DNA from: Porticoccus sp.
GTDB taxonomy: Bacteria > Pseudomonadota > Gammaproteobacteria > Pseudomonadales > Porticoccaceae
Assembly: GCA_023263825.1 (NCBI GenBank)
Contig: JALQUJ010000228.1
Span: 1-20,446, forward strand
Length of the DNA: 20,446 nucleotides
Direction of reading: 5' to 3'
In this document: positions 7,187 to 15,452 of the stretch, piece after piece
How the letters are laid out: each line of letters begins with the position of its first letter
How positions within the stretch are numbered: position 1 is the first letter of the stretch
Made by a program: the position numbers and the translations under genes
Notes under the pieces: model-generated
Databases searched by the model: none
What the model was told of the DNA's origin: nothing
Seen by the model: only the letters and a program-made list of their open reading frames with translations

Positions 7187-8041
7187 TTAAGACGATAGTT
7201 CAGTTAATAGCAAAGAGTGATTAACGCCTTTTGCTATAAAGCCAGTCCAAGGTGCCGGTATTTGTTCATAAACTGATTGTGCATCAGCTTTTGACTCAAA
7301 TTGGGCAAAGAGGCAGGCTCCTGTTCCCGTCAATCGAGCTTCAGCGAATTGGGCCAGCCATTGGCGAGCTTTTTTCACCTCGGGATAAAGGGCTTCAACC
7401 ACTGATTGACAGTCATTTTTGCCACCCTGCTCGAGAAAGGCGCGTATTTTGATAGGATGGGAGTTCCTTGTCAAACCCTGATGTGCAAAAACTTTTGCTG
7501 TGGAGACATGGACATTTGGCATTAGCACCAGATACCAATGATTTGGCATTTCTACCGGGGTGAGATGTTCTCCCACACCTTCGGCCCATGCCGTTTGCCC
7601 AAGCAGGAAAACCGGAACATCGGCACCTAGTTGTACACCGAGGTTCATTAGTACTTTTTGGGGTAAATTTAGTTGCCATAACTGATTTAAGCCAAGCAGT
7701 GTTGTCGCAGCATTGCTGCTGCCTCCACCTAGGCCACCACCCATAGGCAGCTGTTTTTCCAGACGAATATTTACGCCAAAGGAGCAGCCGCTGTGTTGTC
7801 GCAGCATTTGTGCTGCTCGGTATATGAGATTTTGCTCATGGGGTAATCCGGGAATAGAGGGGCTGAGTTCAATTTTCCCCGTTGTGTTGGTGCTAAATTC
7901 TATTCGGTCACCATAATCGAGCAGTTGAAACAGGGTTTGTAAATTATGATAGCCATCTTCACGCTTTTCTGTGATGTGTAGGAATAAATTTAGTTTTGCC
8001 GGGGAGAACAGTGATAGCTTCATTGTCGGGGATAATGTCAT
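7187..8041 (-). CDS. ispE: 4-diphosphocytidyl-2-C-methyl-D-erythritol kinase
   Basis: IspE phosphorylates the 2-hydroxyl of CDP-methylerythritol in the MEP pathway of isoprenoid synthesis. The 284-residue GHMP kinase shows SPAKLNLFLHI (catalytic Lys16), the ATP-binding glycine loop PMGGGLGGGSSNAA at 99-112, LGADVPVF with the catalytic Asp141, and the third GHMP motif LTGTGACLFA. The start is ATG 8041, which overlaps the lolB stop by one base (TAATG), so translation is probably coupled. An internal ATG at 8023 would also leave the domain complete. The gene belongs to the TPR-lolB-ispE operon, and tRNA-Gln follows within 9 nt. Nothing unusual in the protein. Confidence 0.97.
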   Translation of the reverse strand: MTLSPTMKLSLFSPAKLNLFLHITEKREDGYHNLQTLFQLLDYGDRIEFSTNTTGKIELSPSIPGLPHEQNLIYRAAQMLRQHSGCSFGVNIRLEKQLPMGGGLGGGSSNAATTLLGLNQLWQLNLPQKVLMNLGVQLGADVPVFLLGQTAWAEGVGEHLTPVEMPNHWYLVLMPNVHVSTAKVFAHQGLTRNSHPIKIRAFLEQGGKNDCQSVVEALYPEVKKARQWLAQFAEARLTGTGACLFAQFESKADAQSVYEQIPAPWTGFIAKGVNHSLLLTELSS

Positions 8042-8685
8042 TATTGAGCAGGTTCTTTTGGCTGCCAGTTTTTTATGATGAGGGTGAAATAATAATCGCC
8101 TTTTTGTCCTTTTATTTTCCCAGGTAATATCCAGCCTCCTTTTGGGTGGCCGTTAGCAATTTTCTGGTAATTAGAAAATTGCAGTGTCCAATTGGATTGT
8201 TCAAGAATCGCCAAGGTGCCATCTAAATTATGATTGACTGCTTGTTGAGGCGTATTTGGTGCAGGAATACCTTTTGCCCAAAACTGTAATTGTTCTACTG
8301 GCCATTGCCAGCCAAACAGTTGTTCTGTCAGAGCGGCAGGGGATGGTGCGCTAATAGGGGGATGGCCTGCGCGTTGCAATTGAGCGGATTGCGGGGTGCC
8401 TGTGATACGGGTAGTCCCAGTACCAAATGGTCCGTTAAGAGTGACATTAAAATAGTGGTGGTTTTGATGCCAGCTTAACCAGGCACTACCCCCATCTTTA
8501 CTATCTTTATAGCCCAGTTTGCCTTCCAATTGCCATTGGTCGAGCTCATCTAGATTGGCAACATGCTGTTGCCAATTAGTGATTCCAGTGTTGGGCTTTT
8601 GGGAGGTAAAACTACAGGCGCTAAGGTAGGTGCCAACAAGTATTATCAGTATTTGTGGAATGCTTCTTAGAATAAATCGGTACAT
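8041..8685 (-). CDS. lolB: Outer-membrane lipoprotein receptor LolB
   Basis: LolB receives lipoproteins from the periplasmic carrier LolA and inserts them into the outer membrane. The 214-residue product begins with a lipoprotein signal peptide ending in the lipobox LSAC (Cys about residue 24). The mature protein shows LDQWQLEGKLGYK, a WLSWHQNHHYFNVTLNGPFG stretch typical of the LolB beta-sandwich, TRITG, and LTEQLFGWQWPVEQLQFW. The ATG at 8685 follows the TPR gene stop codon without any gap, and the 3' end overlaps ispE by one base. This tight packing implies one transcript with coupled translation. The position between the TPR lipoprotein and ispE is the same as in pseudomonads. Confidence 0.93.
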   Translation of the reverse strand: MYRFILRSIPQILIILVGTYLSACSFTSQKPNTGITNWQQHVANLDELDQWQLEGKLGYKDSKDGGSAWLSWHQNHHYFNVTLNGPFGTGTTRITGTPQSAQLQRAGHPPISAPSPAALTEQLFGWQWPVEQLQFWAKGIPAPNTPQQAVNHNLDGTLAILEQSNWTLQFSNYQKIANGHPKGGWILPGKIKGQKGDYYFTLIIKNWQPKEPAQ

Positions 8686-10506
8686 CTATTGGCCGGTTGC
8701 CCCGTAAGTAAGGCGTTTCATAGTTTCCAGAATAGTGCTGTTGTCTGGGTCGTTTTCCAATACTTTTTGCCATACAGACATAGCTTCATCCTGCTGGCCA
8801 GTTACCCATAGAACTTCACCCAGATGTGCAGCTACTTCTGGGTCTGGCAGTTTAGATAATGCATCGCGGAGATGCTTGATGGCTTCGTCGTATTTGCCTA
8901 ACCGATATGAAACCCATCCAAGGCTGTCGATTGTGGCTGGGTCGCCTGGATTTAGCTCCAAAGCTCTCAGAATGAGTTTATGTGCTTCTTCATAGCGATC
9001 AGTATGTACCGTAAGTGTGTATCCCAAGGCATTTAATGCCATGGCATTATTGGCATCCTGTTGCAGAATAGCTCGAAGGTCTTGTTCGGAACGTGCAAAA
9101 TCATTTTGCCGTTCACTTAATAATGAGCGTGTATAAAGCAATTGAATATTCTTAGGCTCGCGAAGAATGGCCTTGCTTAGCATATCGTATGCTTCACGTA
9201 ATAATTGCTGTTCGGCCAGTAGCTCTGACTCTATTTGATAAAGGGCCGAAGCTTGTTGGGGGTGATCCAGCCGGAGTTTTTGCAAGTAAAGGCGGGCATC
9301 ATCTAATTGATCGTGATCCGTCATAAAGCGACTTAAACGCACGGCTGCGGGAAGAAACTTTGGTCCAGACCGTACCTGGCGGTAATGAACGAGAACAGCT
9401 TCGATATCGTTGTTTTCTTCTGCGAGCAAGCCTAGTTCATAGTGTGCTGCATAGACAGTTCTTGGATACCTTGTTAGTTGAGTAAATAATTCAACGGTTT
9501 CATCATGTTTCTTCAAACCTTTACTTGCTAATGCCAGGGAATAAATGAGCTCTGGATCGTTTGGGTATTGCTGGGAAAGAATAGAAAGCTGTTGATGAGC
9601 CCCCTCAAGATCGCTGTCGGCTAAAAAGCGGGCATATTGCAGGCGCATTCGTTTGTTATTAGGAGCACTCACAATTGATTGTTCTAGGAAAGCTGAGGCT
9701 TTTACTTTTTTGCCTGACTGATATAACAACTGGGCCTTGAGCATAATTGCCGGTTGCATGCTGTCATCGAGGGTTAATAGCTTGTTTACAGTCACCAAGG
9801 CTTCTGGAAGTAGTTTTTGTTGCCGTTGTAACATTGCTTTTGTTAGCAGTAAAAAGGTGTTTTCAGGCATTTGTGTTTCAAGTTTTGGATACAGCTTTAA
9901 CAGTGTGCTTCTTTGTTCTTTATTGGCTCGGTTAGCAGATACGACCAAGTTCATCAGAGGTTCATTTTGCCCGTGCTCCAAGGCAAACTTTGCATGTGTC
10001 AGAGCTTCTTCGTAGCGGTTAAAGTGGCTGAGGGACATAGCTGCCAGGCTATTTGCATCCAGGCTTTCAGGTTCAACCTCAACCCATAATTGGGACATTT
10101 CCAGAAGTACCGGCCTGTTTTCTGTATAGGCAGCGATTTGTGCCGCCCTGGATACCACTCCGGGGTCTCGAGTTTCCCTTGCCTGTGTAAGGTATTTTTG
10201 TAGGGCAATATCAAAGTTGCTACGTATGCCTGCCAGTTCTCCCACTAACAAATCGTAAAGGGTTTCTGTCTCAAATGGCCGGATAGGGTATTCCGGTTTT
10301 TGGGGAGTTGTTTCAAGCTTTGTTTTGGGGTGTGCTTTAGCAGAGGGTTGAAGTTGTTTTGATTGAACTGTTGTTTCAGGGGCAGTAGTTTCAGAATTGG
10401 CTGCATAGGCTCCCGGCACCTGATCAATAGTCTGATTGGCACACCCGTAACTTAGTAATATTGATAGCGCTAATATCAGTAGTGGTGATCGGAGTTTGTA
10501 TTTCAT
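8686..10506 (-). CDS. TPR-repeat lipoprotein, first gene of the lolB-ispE operon
   Basis: This 606-residue protein starts with a lipoprotein signal (hydrophobic residues about 8-20, lipobox LSYGC with Cys about 22), followed by a Thr/Pro/Lys-rich linker to about residue 75. The rest is helical repeat, with clear tetratricopeptide units towards the C-terminus (about 480-600: ALNALGYTL, ALELNPGDPATIDSLGW, RLGKYDEAIKHLRDAL, VLENDPDNSTI). TPR proteins act as protein-binding scaffolds, and this one is predicted to be anchored in the envelope. The homologous position in P. aeruginosa holds a similar protein of unproven role. The start is ATG 10506 with only a weak ribosome binding site. Its stop TAG abuts the lolB ATG, which suggests a link to envelope lipoprotein handling, but that is inference. 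Specific function unknown. Confidence 0.88.
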   Translation of the reverse strand: MKYKLRSPLLILALSILLSYGCANQTIDQVPGAYAANSETTAPETTVQSKQLQPSAKAHPKTKLETTPQKPEYPIRPFETETLYDLLVGELAGIRSNFDIALQKYLTQARETRDPGVVSRAAQIAAYTENRPVLLEMSQLWVEVEPESLDANSLAAMSLSHFNRYEEALTHAKFALEHGQNEPLMNLVVSANRANKEQRSTLLKLYPKLETQMPENTFLLLTKAMLQRQQKLLPEALVTVNKLLTLDDSMQPAIMLKAQLLYQSGKKVKASAFLEQSIVSAPNNKRMRLQYARFLADSDLEGAHQQLSILSQQYPNDPELIYSLALASKGLKKHDETVELFTQLTRYPRTVYAAHYELGLLAEENNDIEAVLVHYRQVRSGPKFLPAAVRLSRFMTDHDQLDDARLYLQKLRLDHPQQASALYQIESELLAEQQLLREAYDMLSKAILREPKNIQLLYTRSLLSERQNDFARSEQDLRAILQQDANNAMALNALGYTLTVHTDRYEEAHKLILRALELNPGDPATIDSLGWVSYRLGKYDEAIKHLRDALSKLPDPEVAAHLGEVLWVTGQQDEAMSVWQKVLENDPDNSTILETMKRLTYGATGQ

Positions 10507-10601
10507 AGTAGTACTTATATCTTAGTTGTACTGAATCGTAGCGCTTAAATAGTTGAATTTAATCATTCTTTTAGTTCATAAAACATCACTAAGGTACATC
10601 A

Positions 10602-10607
10602 ATTATA
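10602..10607 (-). promoter_or_regulatory. Possible -10 box for the TPR-lolB-ispE operon
   Basis: TATAAT matches the sigma-70 -10 consensus exactly, 95 nt upstream of the TPR gene start. No good -35 lies 16-18 nt upstream, so this could be chance in AT-rich DNA. Confidence 0.25.
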
Positions 10608-10747
10608 GTTACCGATGTTAATACTGATATTGTAGCTAAATACTCTGACAATAACGAAAGTAGACGATTCCATTTTTCTTTCAGTTGGCTCCAGTGTAGC
10701 AAGGGCATAAGCATGTTTATTTTCTTTGCAATCTTAATGGGGTGTTC

Positions 10748-10770
10748 TCAACATTGATCTGGAATGTTGA
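10748..10770 (+). promoter_or_regulatory. Inverted repeat upstream of hemA
   Basis: TCAACATT-(GATCTGG)-AATGTTGA is a perfect 8-bp inverted repeat with a 7-nt spacer, 70 nt before the hemA start. It may be an operator for a dimeric regulator or a hairpin in the hemA leader. It lacks a following T-run, so it is not a simple terminator. Confidence 0.35.
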
Positions 10771-10839
10771 TTCAATAGCCCTTGTCTTTAAAGGCCTAGA
10801 ATCGGACAATTGCGTGTTCATCATCCCATGCCTAATTTA

Positions 10840-12132
10840 ATGACAATTTTTGCTCTTGGAATCAATCACCGCACCGCCTCTCTCGATATTCGGGAGAAGG
10901 TGGCCTTTGCGCCAGAGCAAATGAAAGAAGCCATTCAGCATGCCTGTGAGCTGGTTGGGATTGATGAATTAGCCATACTATCTACTTGTAACCGAACCGA
11001 AATCTATGGGGTTAGTAGTGATTTGCAAGGAGATAGCACGGGAAAAGTGCTGGACTGGCTGGCTGAATACCATAGTTTGTCGCGATTGGCCCTAGGTGAT
11101 TGTTGCTATACCTACCAGCATGAAGAGGCAGCTAGGCATATGATGAAAGTTGCCAGCGGCCTTGATTCTATGATTTTGGGAGAGCCTCAGATATTAGGGC
11201 AGTTAAAATCTGCCTATGCTGTGGCAAGAGAAGCAGGAAAAGTCTCAGCCCATTTGAATCAATTATTTCAACAAGCATTCTCCATTGCCAAGCGTGTACG
11301 CACAGAAACGGCCATTGGTCAGAACCCGGTATCTGTCGCTTATGCTGCAGTGAGTTTGTCACAACAGATTTTTTCTGATTTACGGGAAGTGAATGCCTTA
11401 TTAATTGGTGCCGGTGAAACCATTGAGCTGGTGGCAAGACATTTACTCGATAAACAAGTGGGTAGTATTACCGTCGCTAACCGGACCTTGAGTAGAGCAC
11501 AGGATCTTGCCCAGCAGTTTGGTGCCCAGGCTATTTTATTGTCAGAAATTCCGGAATTTCTTCATGGTGCAGACATGGTGATTTCCTCTACAGCCAGTCA
11601 GCTTCCAATTTTGGGTAAAGGCGCGGTGGAATCTGCACTTAAACAGCGCAAACACAAGCCTCTCTTTATGGTGGATATTGCCGTTCCCCGCGATATCGAA
11701 CCGGAAGTTTCTAAGTTAGAAGATATTTACCTTTATACCGTTGATGACCTTCAGGAAGTGATTCTTGAAAATATGCGTTCCCGTGAAAATGCCGCCAATA
11801 AAGCAGAGGAAATTGTTGAGGCGGGGGTCAGTACCTGGCAAAGCCAGCTTCAGGCGTTGGATGTCGTCGATACAATTCGTGCTTTTCGCAGTAGTGTGGA
11901 AGAAACACGAGATATAGAGCTTGAAAAGTCATTGGCCTCTCTGCGCTCAGGGCAGGACCCTGAACAGGTATTAAAAAGCCTGGCAAGGAATTTGACCAAT
12001 AAATTGATGCATTCCCCCACCACAGCAATTAAGCAGGCTGGGGAAGAAGGGCGCTCAGAGCATATATATATCGCCCATGATTTGTTTGGGTTAAAAAAGC
12101 CGGAAGGCTCTGGTTCAGATTCAGAACAGTAA
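10840..12132 (+). CDS. hemA: Glutamyl-tRNA reductase
   Basis: HemA reduces glutamyl-tRNA to glutamate-1-semialdehyde, the committed step of the C5 route to tetrapyrroles. From ATG 10840 the protein is 430 residues. The catalytic Cys lies at residue 50 in LSTCNRTE, exactly as in E. coli. Other visible motifs are ASGLDSMILGEPQILGQ, AKRVRTET, the NADPH-binding GAGETIELVARHL, ANRTLSRAQ, and VDIAVPRDIEPEV. The C-terminal dimerisation helix ends with LTNKLMHSPTTAIKQA. The frame is open upstream, with ATG 10828 and TTG 10810 also available, but none has a good ribosome binding site. MTIFALGINHRT aligns with the E. coli N-terminus, which favours 10840. It diverges from the TPR-lolB-ispE operon and leads into prfA 55 nt later. 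Confidence 0.96.
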   Translation: MTIFALGINHRTASLDIREKVAFAPEQMKEAIQHACELVGIDELAILSTCNRTEIYGVSSDLQGDSTGKVLDWLAEYHSLSRLALGDCCYTYQHEEAARHMMKVASGLDSMILGEPQILGQLKSAYAVAREAGKVSAHLNQLFQQAFSIAKRVRTETAIGQNPVSVAYAAVSLSQQIFSDLREVNALLIGAGETIELVARHLLDKQVGSITVANRTLSRAQDLAQQFGAQAILLSEIPEFLHGADMVISSTASQLPILGKGAVESALKQRKHKPLFMVDIAVPRDIEPEVSKLEDIYLYTVDDLQEVILENMRSRENAANKAEEIVEAGVSTWQSQLQALDVVDTIRAFRSSVEETRDIELEKSLASLRSGQDPEQVLKSLARNLTNKLMHSPTTAIKQAGEEGRSEHIYIAHDLFGLKKPEGSGSDSEQ

Positions 12133-12187
12133 TGGCTCAGTATTAATAGTTGAATCACACATATTAAGAAGTACGTAAAGGATATTA

Positions 12188-13270
12188 ATGAAAGCCTCTA
12201 TTTTGGAAAAATTGCAAAACATCACAGAGCGTCATGAAGAGGTCGGTGCACTTTTAAGTGACCCCGATGTGATCGGAGATCAGAATCGTTTTCGCGACCT
12301 GTCAAAAGAGTACGCAGAATTGGAGCCTGTGGTGAAAACCTATGCAGATTACTCTCAGGTACAGGAAAATATTTCCGAGGCAAAATCATTATTAAAAGAT
12401 GCCGATGCTGAGATGCGTGATATGGCTCAGGAAGAGCTAAAGGCTGGTGAGGAAGAGCTGTCTGATATTGTAATGGATTTACAAAAACTGCTGCTGCCGA
12501 AAGATCCCAACGATGAAAAAAATGTTTTTCTGGAAATTCGTGCGGGAACTGGAGGCGATGAAGCCGCCATATTTTCTGGCGATCTGTTTCGTATGTACTG
12601 TAAATATGCAGAGAGCCAACGTTGGAAGGTAGAGGTTCTTAGTGAAAGCCTCGGTGATCATGGCGGCTATAAAGAAATAATCAGTCAGATTATTGGCCAG
12701 GGTGTGTATTCCAAACTCAAGTTTGAATCTGGTGCCCACCGGGTGCAGCGTGTTCCTGAAACAGAATCCCAGGGCCGGGTTCATACCTCTGCTTGTACCG
12801 TGGCCATTATGCCTGCAGCAGATGAAGTGGATGATATTGATATAAACAAGGGAGACCTTCGTATTGATACCTTTCGTGCGTCAGGTGCCGGCGGTCAGCA
12901 CGTTAACAAAACTGATTCAGCCATTCGTATTACCCACCTGCCAACGGGAATGGTGGTGGAATGCCAGGACGAGCGTTCCCAGCATAAGAATAAAGCGCGA
13001 GCCATGAGTTTATTGTCTGCTCGCTTGAAAAATGCCCAAGAGGAAGTTGCAGCGCAAAGTATTGCTGAAGAACGCCGTTCTTTGGTGGGTAGTGGTGATC
13101 GTTCCGAGCGAATTCGTACCTATAACTATTCCCAGGGGCGGGTCACAGATCACCGCATTAACTTAACCCTTTATAAACTGGGTGAAGTGATGGAGGGGCA
13201 ATTAGATGAAGTGATTCAACCGTTGATCAATGAGCATCAGGCTGATCAGTTAGCTGAGCTGTCTTCCTAG
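12188..13270 (+). CDS. prfA: Peptide chain release factor 1
   Basis: RF1 recognises UAA and UAG and triggers release of the finished peptide. The 360-residue length equals E. coli RF1. The GGQ catalytic loop is present in SGAGGQHVNKTDSAIR. The stop-codon recognition PxT motif reads PET in RVPETESQGRVHTS, an allowed variant that distinguishes RF1 from RF2 (SPF). GTGGDEAAIF and GSGDRSERIRTYN are also typical. The start is ATG 12188 with AAAGG about 6 nt upstream. The gene ends in TAG, the codon its own product reads. The hemA-prfA-prmC order is conserved across gammaproteobacteria and pairs RF1 with its methyltransferase. Confidence 0.98.
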   Translation: MKASILEKLQNITERHEEVGALLSDPDVIGDQNRFRDLSKEYAELEPVVKTYADYSQVQENISEAKSLLKDADAEMRDMAQEELKAGEEELSDIVMDLQKLLLPKDPNDEKNVFLEIRAGTGGDEAAIFSGDLFRMYCKYAESQRWKVEVLSESLGDHGGYKEIISQIIGQGVYSKLKFESGAHRVQRVPETESQGRVHTSACTVAIMPAADEVDDIDINKGDLRIDTFRASGAGGQHVNKTDSAIRITHLPTGMVVECQDERSQHKNKARAMSLLSARLKNAQEEVAAQSIAEERRSLVGSGDRSERIRTYNYSQGRVTDHRINLTLYKLGEVMEGQLDEVIQPLINEHQADQLAELSS

Positions 13271-13318
13271 GCCAGTTCATATGGCGTTCAATGTGCTGTT
13301 ACTAAAAAGTTACTGCCC

Positions 13319-14188
13319 ATGTCTGTAAATGTATCGTTGCCTATCTCAGAACTTCTCAAGAAAAGTACTGAGTTATCTGTTGTAAGTGATACACCCAGGT
13401 TGGATGTGGAGGTTCTACTGAGTTCTATTCTGGATAAAGACCGGTCCTTCCTTTATGCCTGGCCCGAGCATCAGCTCAACAAGCAGCAGCAACAGTGTTT
13501 TGATGACTATTTTCAGCGCCGATCCAAGGGTGAGCCGGTGGCACATATCATTGGCCAGAGAGAATTTTGGTCATTACTCTTTATGGTCACACCTGATACG
13601 TTAATACCAAGGCCCGAAACTGAATTGCTTGTTGAGTTGGCGCTTGATCTACCTGTGGGCGATAGTGTTGAAGTTCTAGACTTGGGAACCGGTACTGGAG
13701 CCATAGCTTTGGCTCTCGCCAGTGAAAAAAATCATTGGCAGATTACTGCCGTGGATGCGATACCTGCTGCAGTGCAACTGGCTGAGGAAAACCGTAAACA
13801 ACTTAGTATTAAGTTGCATAAAGGGTTTGCCAATGTACAGGTTTTTCAGAGCGACTGGTTTACTGAATTAAAAGGTCGGCTGTTTGATTTGATTGTCAGC
13901 AACCCTCCGTATATCTGTGAGGGAGACCACCACCTGAATCAAGGAGATGTGCGATTTGAGCCGGCCTCTGCATTGGTGGCTGATGATCAAGGGTTGTCTG
14001 ATATACAGGCCATCATTAACGGTGCTCAGGAACATTTAAAGCCCCATGGCTGGTTGTTGCTAGAGCATGGGTTTGATCAGGGTGCTGCTGTACGGAGTCT
14101 GATGAAAAATGCAGGCTTTTATGAAGTCACTACACATGCTGACCTTGCTGGTAAAGATCGGGTCAGTTTATGTCGTAAGAGTAATTGA
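13319..14188 (+). CDS. prmC: Peptide chain release factor N5-glutamine methyltransferase
   Basis: PrmC methylates the Gln of the GGQ motif in RF1 and RF2, using S-adenosylmethionine. The 289-residue protein has a helical N-terminal domain (about 1-95), then IPRPETELLVE, the SAM-binding motif VLDLGTGTGAIALALA (119-134) and the catalytic NPPY at 195-198, all diagnostic. The C-terminal DRVSLCRK matches the family. The start ATG 13319 lies 48 nt after prfA but without an obvious ribosome binding site. The gene converges with the flavin-reductase-like gene, leaving 14 nt between the stop codons. Confidence 0.96.
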   Translation: MSVNVSLPISELLKKSTELSVVSDTPRLDVEVLLSSILDKDRSFLYAWPEHQLNKQQQQCFDDYFQRRSKGEPVAHIIGQREFWSLLFMVTPDTLIPRPETELLVELALDLPVGDSVEVLDLGTGTGAIALALASEKNHWQITAVDAIPAAVQLAEENRKQLSIKLHKGFANVQVFQSDWFTELKGRLFDLIVSNPPYICEGDHHLNQGDVRFEPASALVADDQGLSDIQAIINGAQEHLKPHGWLLLEHGFDQGAAVRSLMKNAGFYEVTTHADLAGKDRVSLCRKSN

Positions 14189-14202
14189 CTCTAAATGTTC
14201 CT

Positions 14203-14679
14203 TTATTTCAGCGACCTATATTGTCCGCCATGAAAAATTAATGGCGACATGGGTTGGCTGGAAAAATCTAATACGCGACCAATTAAAATCGTATGATCCC
14301 CGCCGGAATAACGATGTTCAATCTCACATTGAAATTGGCAGGGGCTATCGTTTAGTAAGGGCAGACCATTTAACCCTGCATGCCACTCTATCTGTTCAAA
14401 TTTGTTCTCGGCAGGGCTGGCAAATAGTTGTGAGGTTTTTTCTTGTTCAGTTGTCAAAATGTTCACAGCAAAGCGGCTGGTTTTCTGAAATAAATCAAAT
14501 AGTCTGGATTCACGGCCAACGCACCAGGACACCAAGGGCGGTTGCAGCGAAACAGAAGAAAAACTGTTGGCCGTCATTCCTTGAGGTTCGCCGTTTTCAT
14601 CCAGTGCTGTTATCACTGTAATGCCGGTTGCGAAATTACCCAGGGCATTTCGAAGTGCTCGTATTTGTTCTTCTGTCAT
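14203..14679 (-). CDS. Flavin reductase-like (split-barrel FMN-binding) protein
   Basis: This 158-residue protein belongs to the flavin reductase-like domain family, which includes the reductase components of two-component flavin monooxygenases (HpaC/DszD type). Visible motifs are LRNALGNFATGITVIT near the N-terminus, GMTANSFSSVSLQPPLVSWC (about 34-53, the family's flavin-contact segment), SRFAVNIL, and HTILIGRVLDF near the C-terminus. It probably reduces FMN or FAD with NAD(P)H in the cytoplasm, but no partner oxygenase is in the window, so the substrate process is unknown. The start is ATG 14679 with AGGA 6 nt upstream. An antisense open frame on plus at 14109-14621 is a shadow. Confidence 0.88.
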   Translation of the reverse strand: MTEEQIRALRNALGNFATGITVITALDENGEPQGMTANSFSSVSLQPPLVSWCVGRESRLFDLFQKTSRFAVNILTTEQEKTSQLFASPAENKFEQIEWHAGLNGLPLLNDSPCQFQCEIEHRYSGGDHTILIGRVLDFSSQPMSPLIFHGGQYRSLK

Positions 14680-14852
14680 TATTTATCCTGGCGGGCAGCT
14701 TAGAGCCTGGGGCATGTAATTGTATTTAATGCAGCCAAACGGCTCGGTAGGGTACCTTAATCATTAGTAGTTTCAAAATGTAGGGCTTGGGAATACAGGG
14801 GATTTTAATCTTCTGTTTTTTGTCACCTTAAATAAAGTTTTTTAATGGTCGG

Positions 14853-15452
14853 TTATTCGCTAAAACAATTGGTTTGATAGTTCCATGCTTTTAAGTTGTC
14901 AGACCAAAAGTCAGTTGCAAGGTCTGCCTTGAGTTTTAGTTGTGACAAAAACTCTGTTTCATCCTTCATGCTGTTCCAGACATCGGGTAAGAACGTTGCC
15001 TTATTTGCTCCGACCTCGATAGTTAGTCCATCTCTTTTCGATGACAGTTGTGCGAGGAGCTCTTTTTCATCAGCAAACGTTAGAAGGTTGGGGGTGCTCA
15101 ATACTGAAATTTCGATATGTAATGCAGATTCTTCATCTAATGTTACCGGGGGAAATCTGGGATCATCGATAGCTGAAGCCATTGCATGGTGTACTACATT
15201 TGTCACCAATGGCTCTGTGATTTGTGTCGAGCCAATACAACCGCGTAGCTGCCCTTTTTTTCGCAGAGTGACGAAACTGGTAGCCTGTTGTTGAAGGGCT
15301 GGACTAAAGGCAGTTTCATCGATAAGCAAGTCGCGTTCTAGCAATAGTCGGACGCGGATACTTTCTCGTGCCAGTGATAATAATTCCTGCTGATCATCGA
15401 CTGATAGTGTAATAAATGTTGTTTCGGTAGCAGAAGCTTCAGTAAATGACAT
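14853..15452 (-). CDS. AMMECR1-domain protein (AmmeMemoRadiSam system protein A-like)
   Basis: The 199-residue product spans one AMMECR1 domain. It shows the signature LRGCIGS at residues 69-75, followed by AMASAIDDPRFPPV, IEISVLSTP and GLTIEVGANKATFLPDVW. Bacterial and archaeal members are often encoded beside a Memo-family protein and a radical SAM protein (AmmeMemoRadiSam). Neither is present here, so this is either a solo member or the partners lie elsewhere. The biochemical role of the domain is not settled. The start is ATG 15452 with no clear ribosome binding site. The nearest same-strand gene, the flavin-reductase-like gene, lies 173 nt downstream. Family is confident, function unknown. 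Confidence 0.9.
   Translation of the reverse strand: MSFTEASATETTFITLSVDDQQELLSLARESIRVRLLLERDLLIDETAFSPALQQQATSFVTLRKKGQLRGCIGSTQITEPLVTNVVHHAMASAIDDPRFPPVTLDEESALHIEISVLSTPNLLTFADEKELLAQLSSKRDGLTIEVGANKATFLPDVWNSMKDETEFLSQLKLKADLATDFWSDNLKAWNYQTNCFSE

Larger units (their letters stand above)
10507..10839. other. Divergent intergenic region between the TPR-lolB-ispE operon and hemA
   Basis: About 330 nt without a convincing gene. It should carry promoters for both directions. On the minus strand a TATAAT lies at 10602-10607, about 95 nt before the TPR start, without a clear -35. Towards hemA the main structure is the inverted repeat at 10748-10770, and I see no strong consensus promoter. 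Confidence 0.6.

Noticed and set aside
12760..12785. PET instead of PAT in the RF1 stop-codon recognition motif
   Set aside because: The motif is PxT, and PET is a normal variant in many bacteria, so altered codon specificity is not implied.
14109..14621. Long open frame on plus (about 170 codons) opposite the flavin-reductase-like gene
   Set aside because: It overlaps prmC and lies antisense to a gene with clear family motifs and a good ribosome binding site. It has no recognisable domain.
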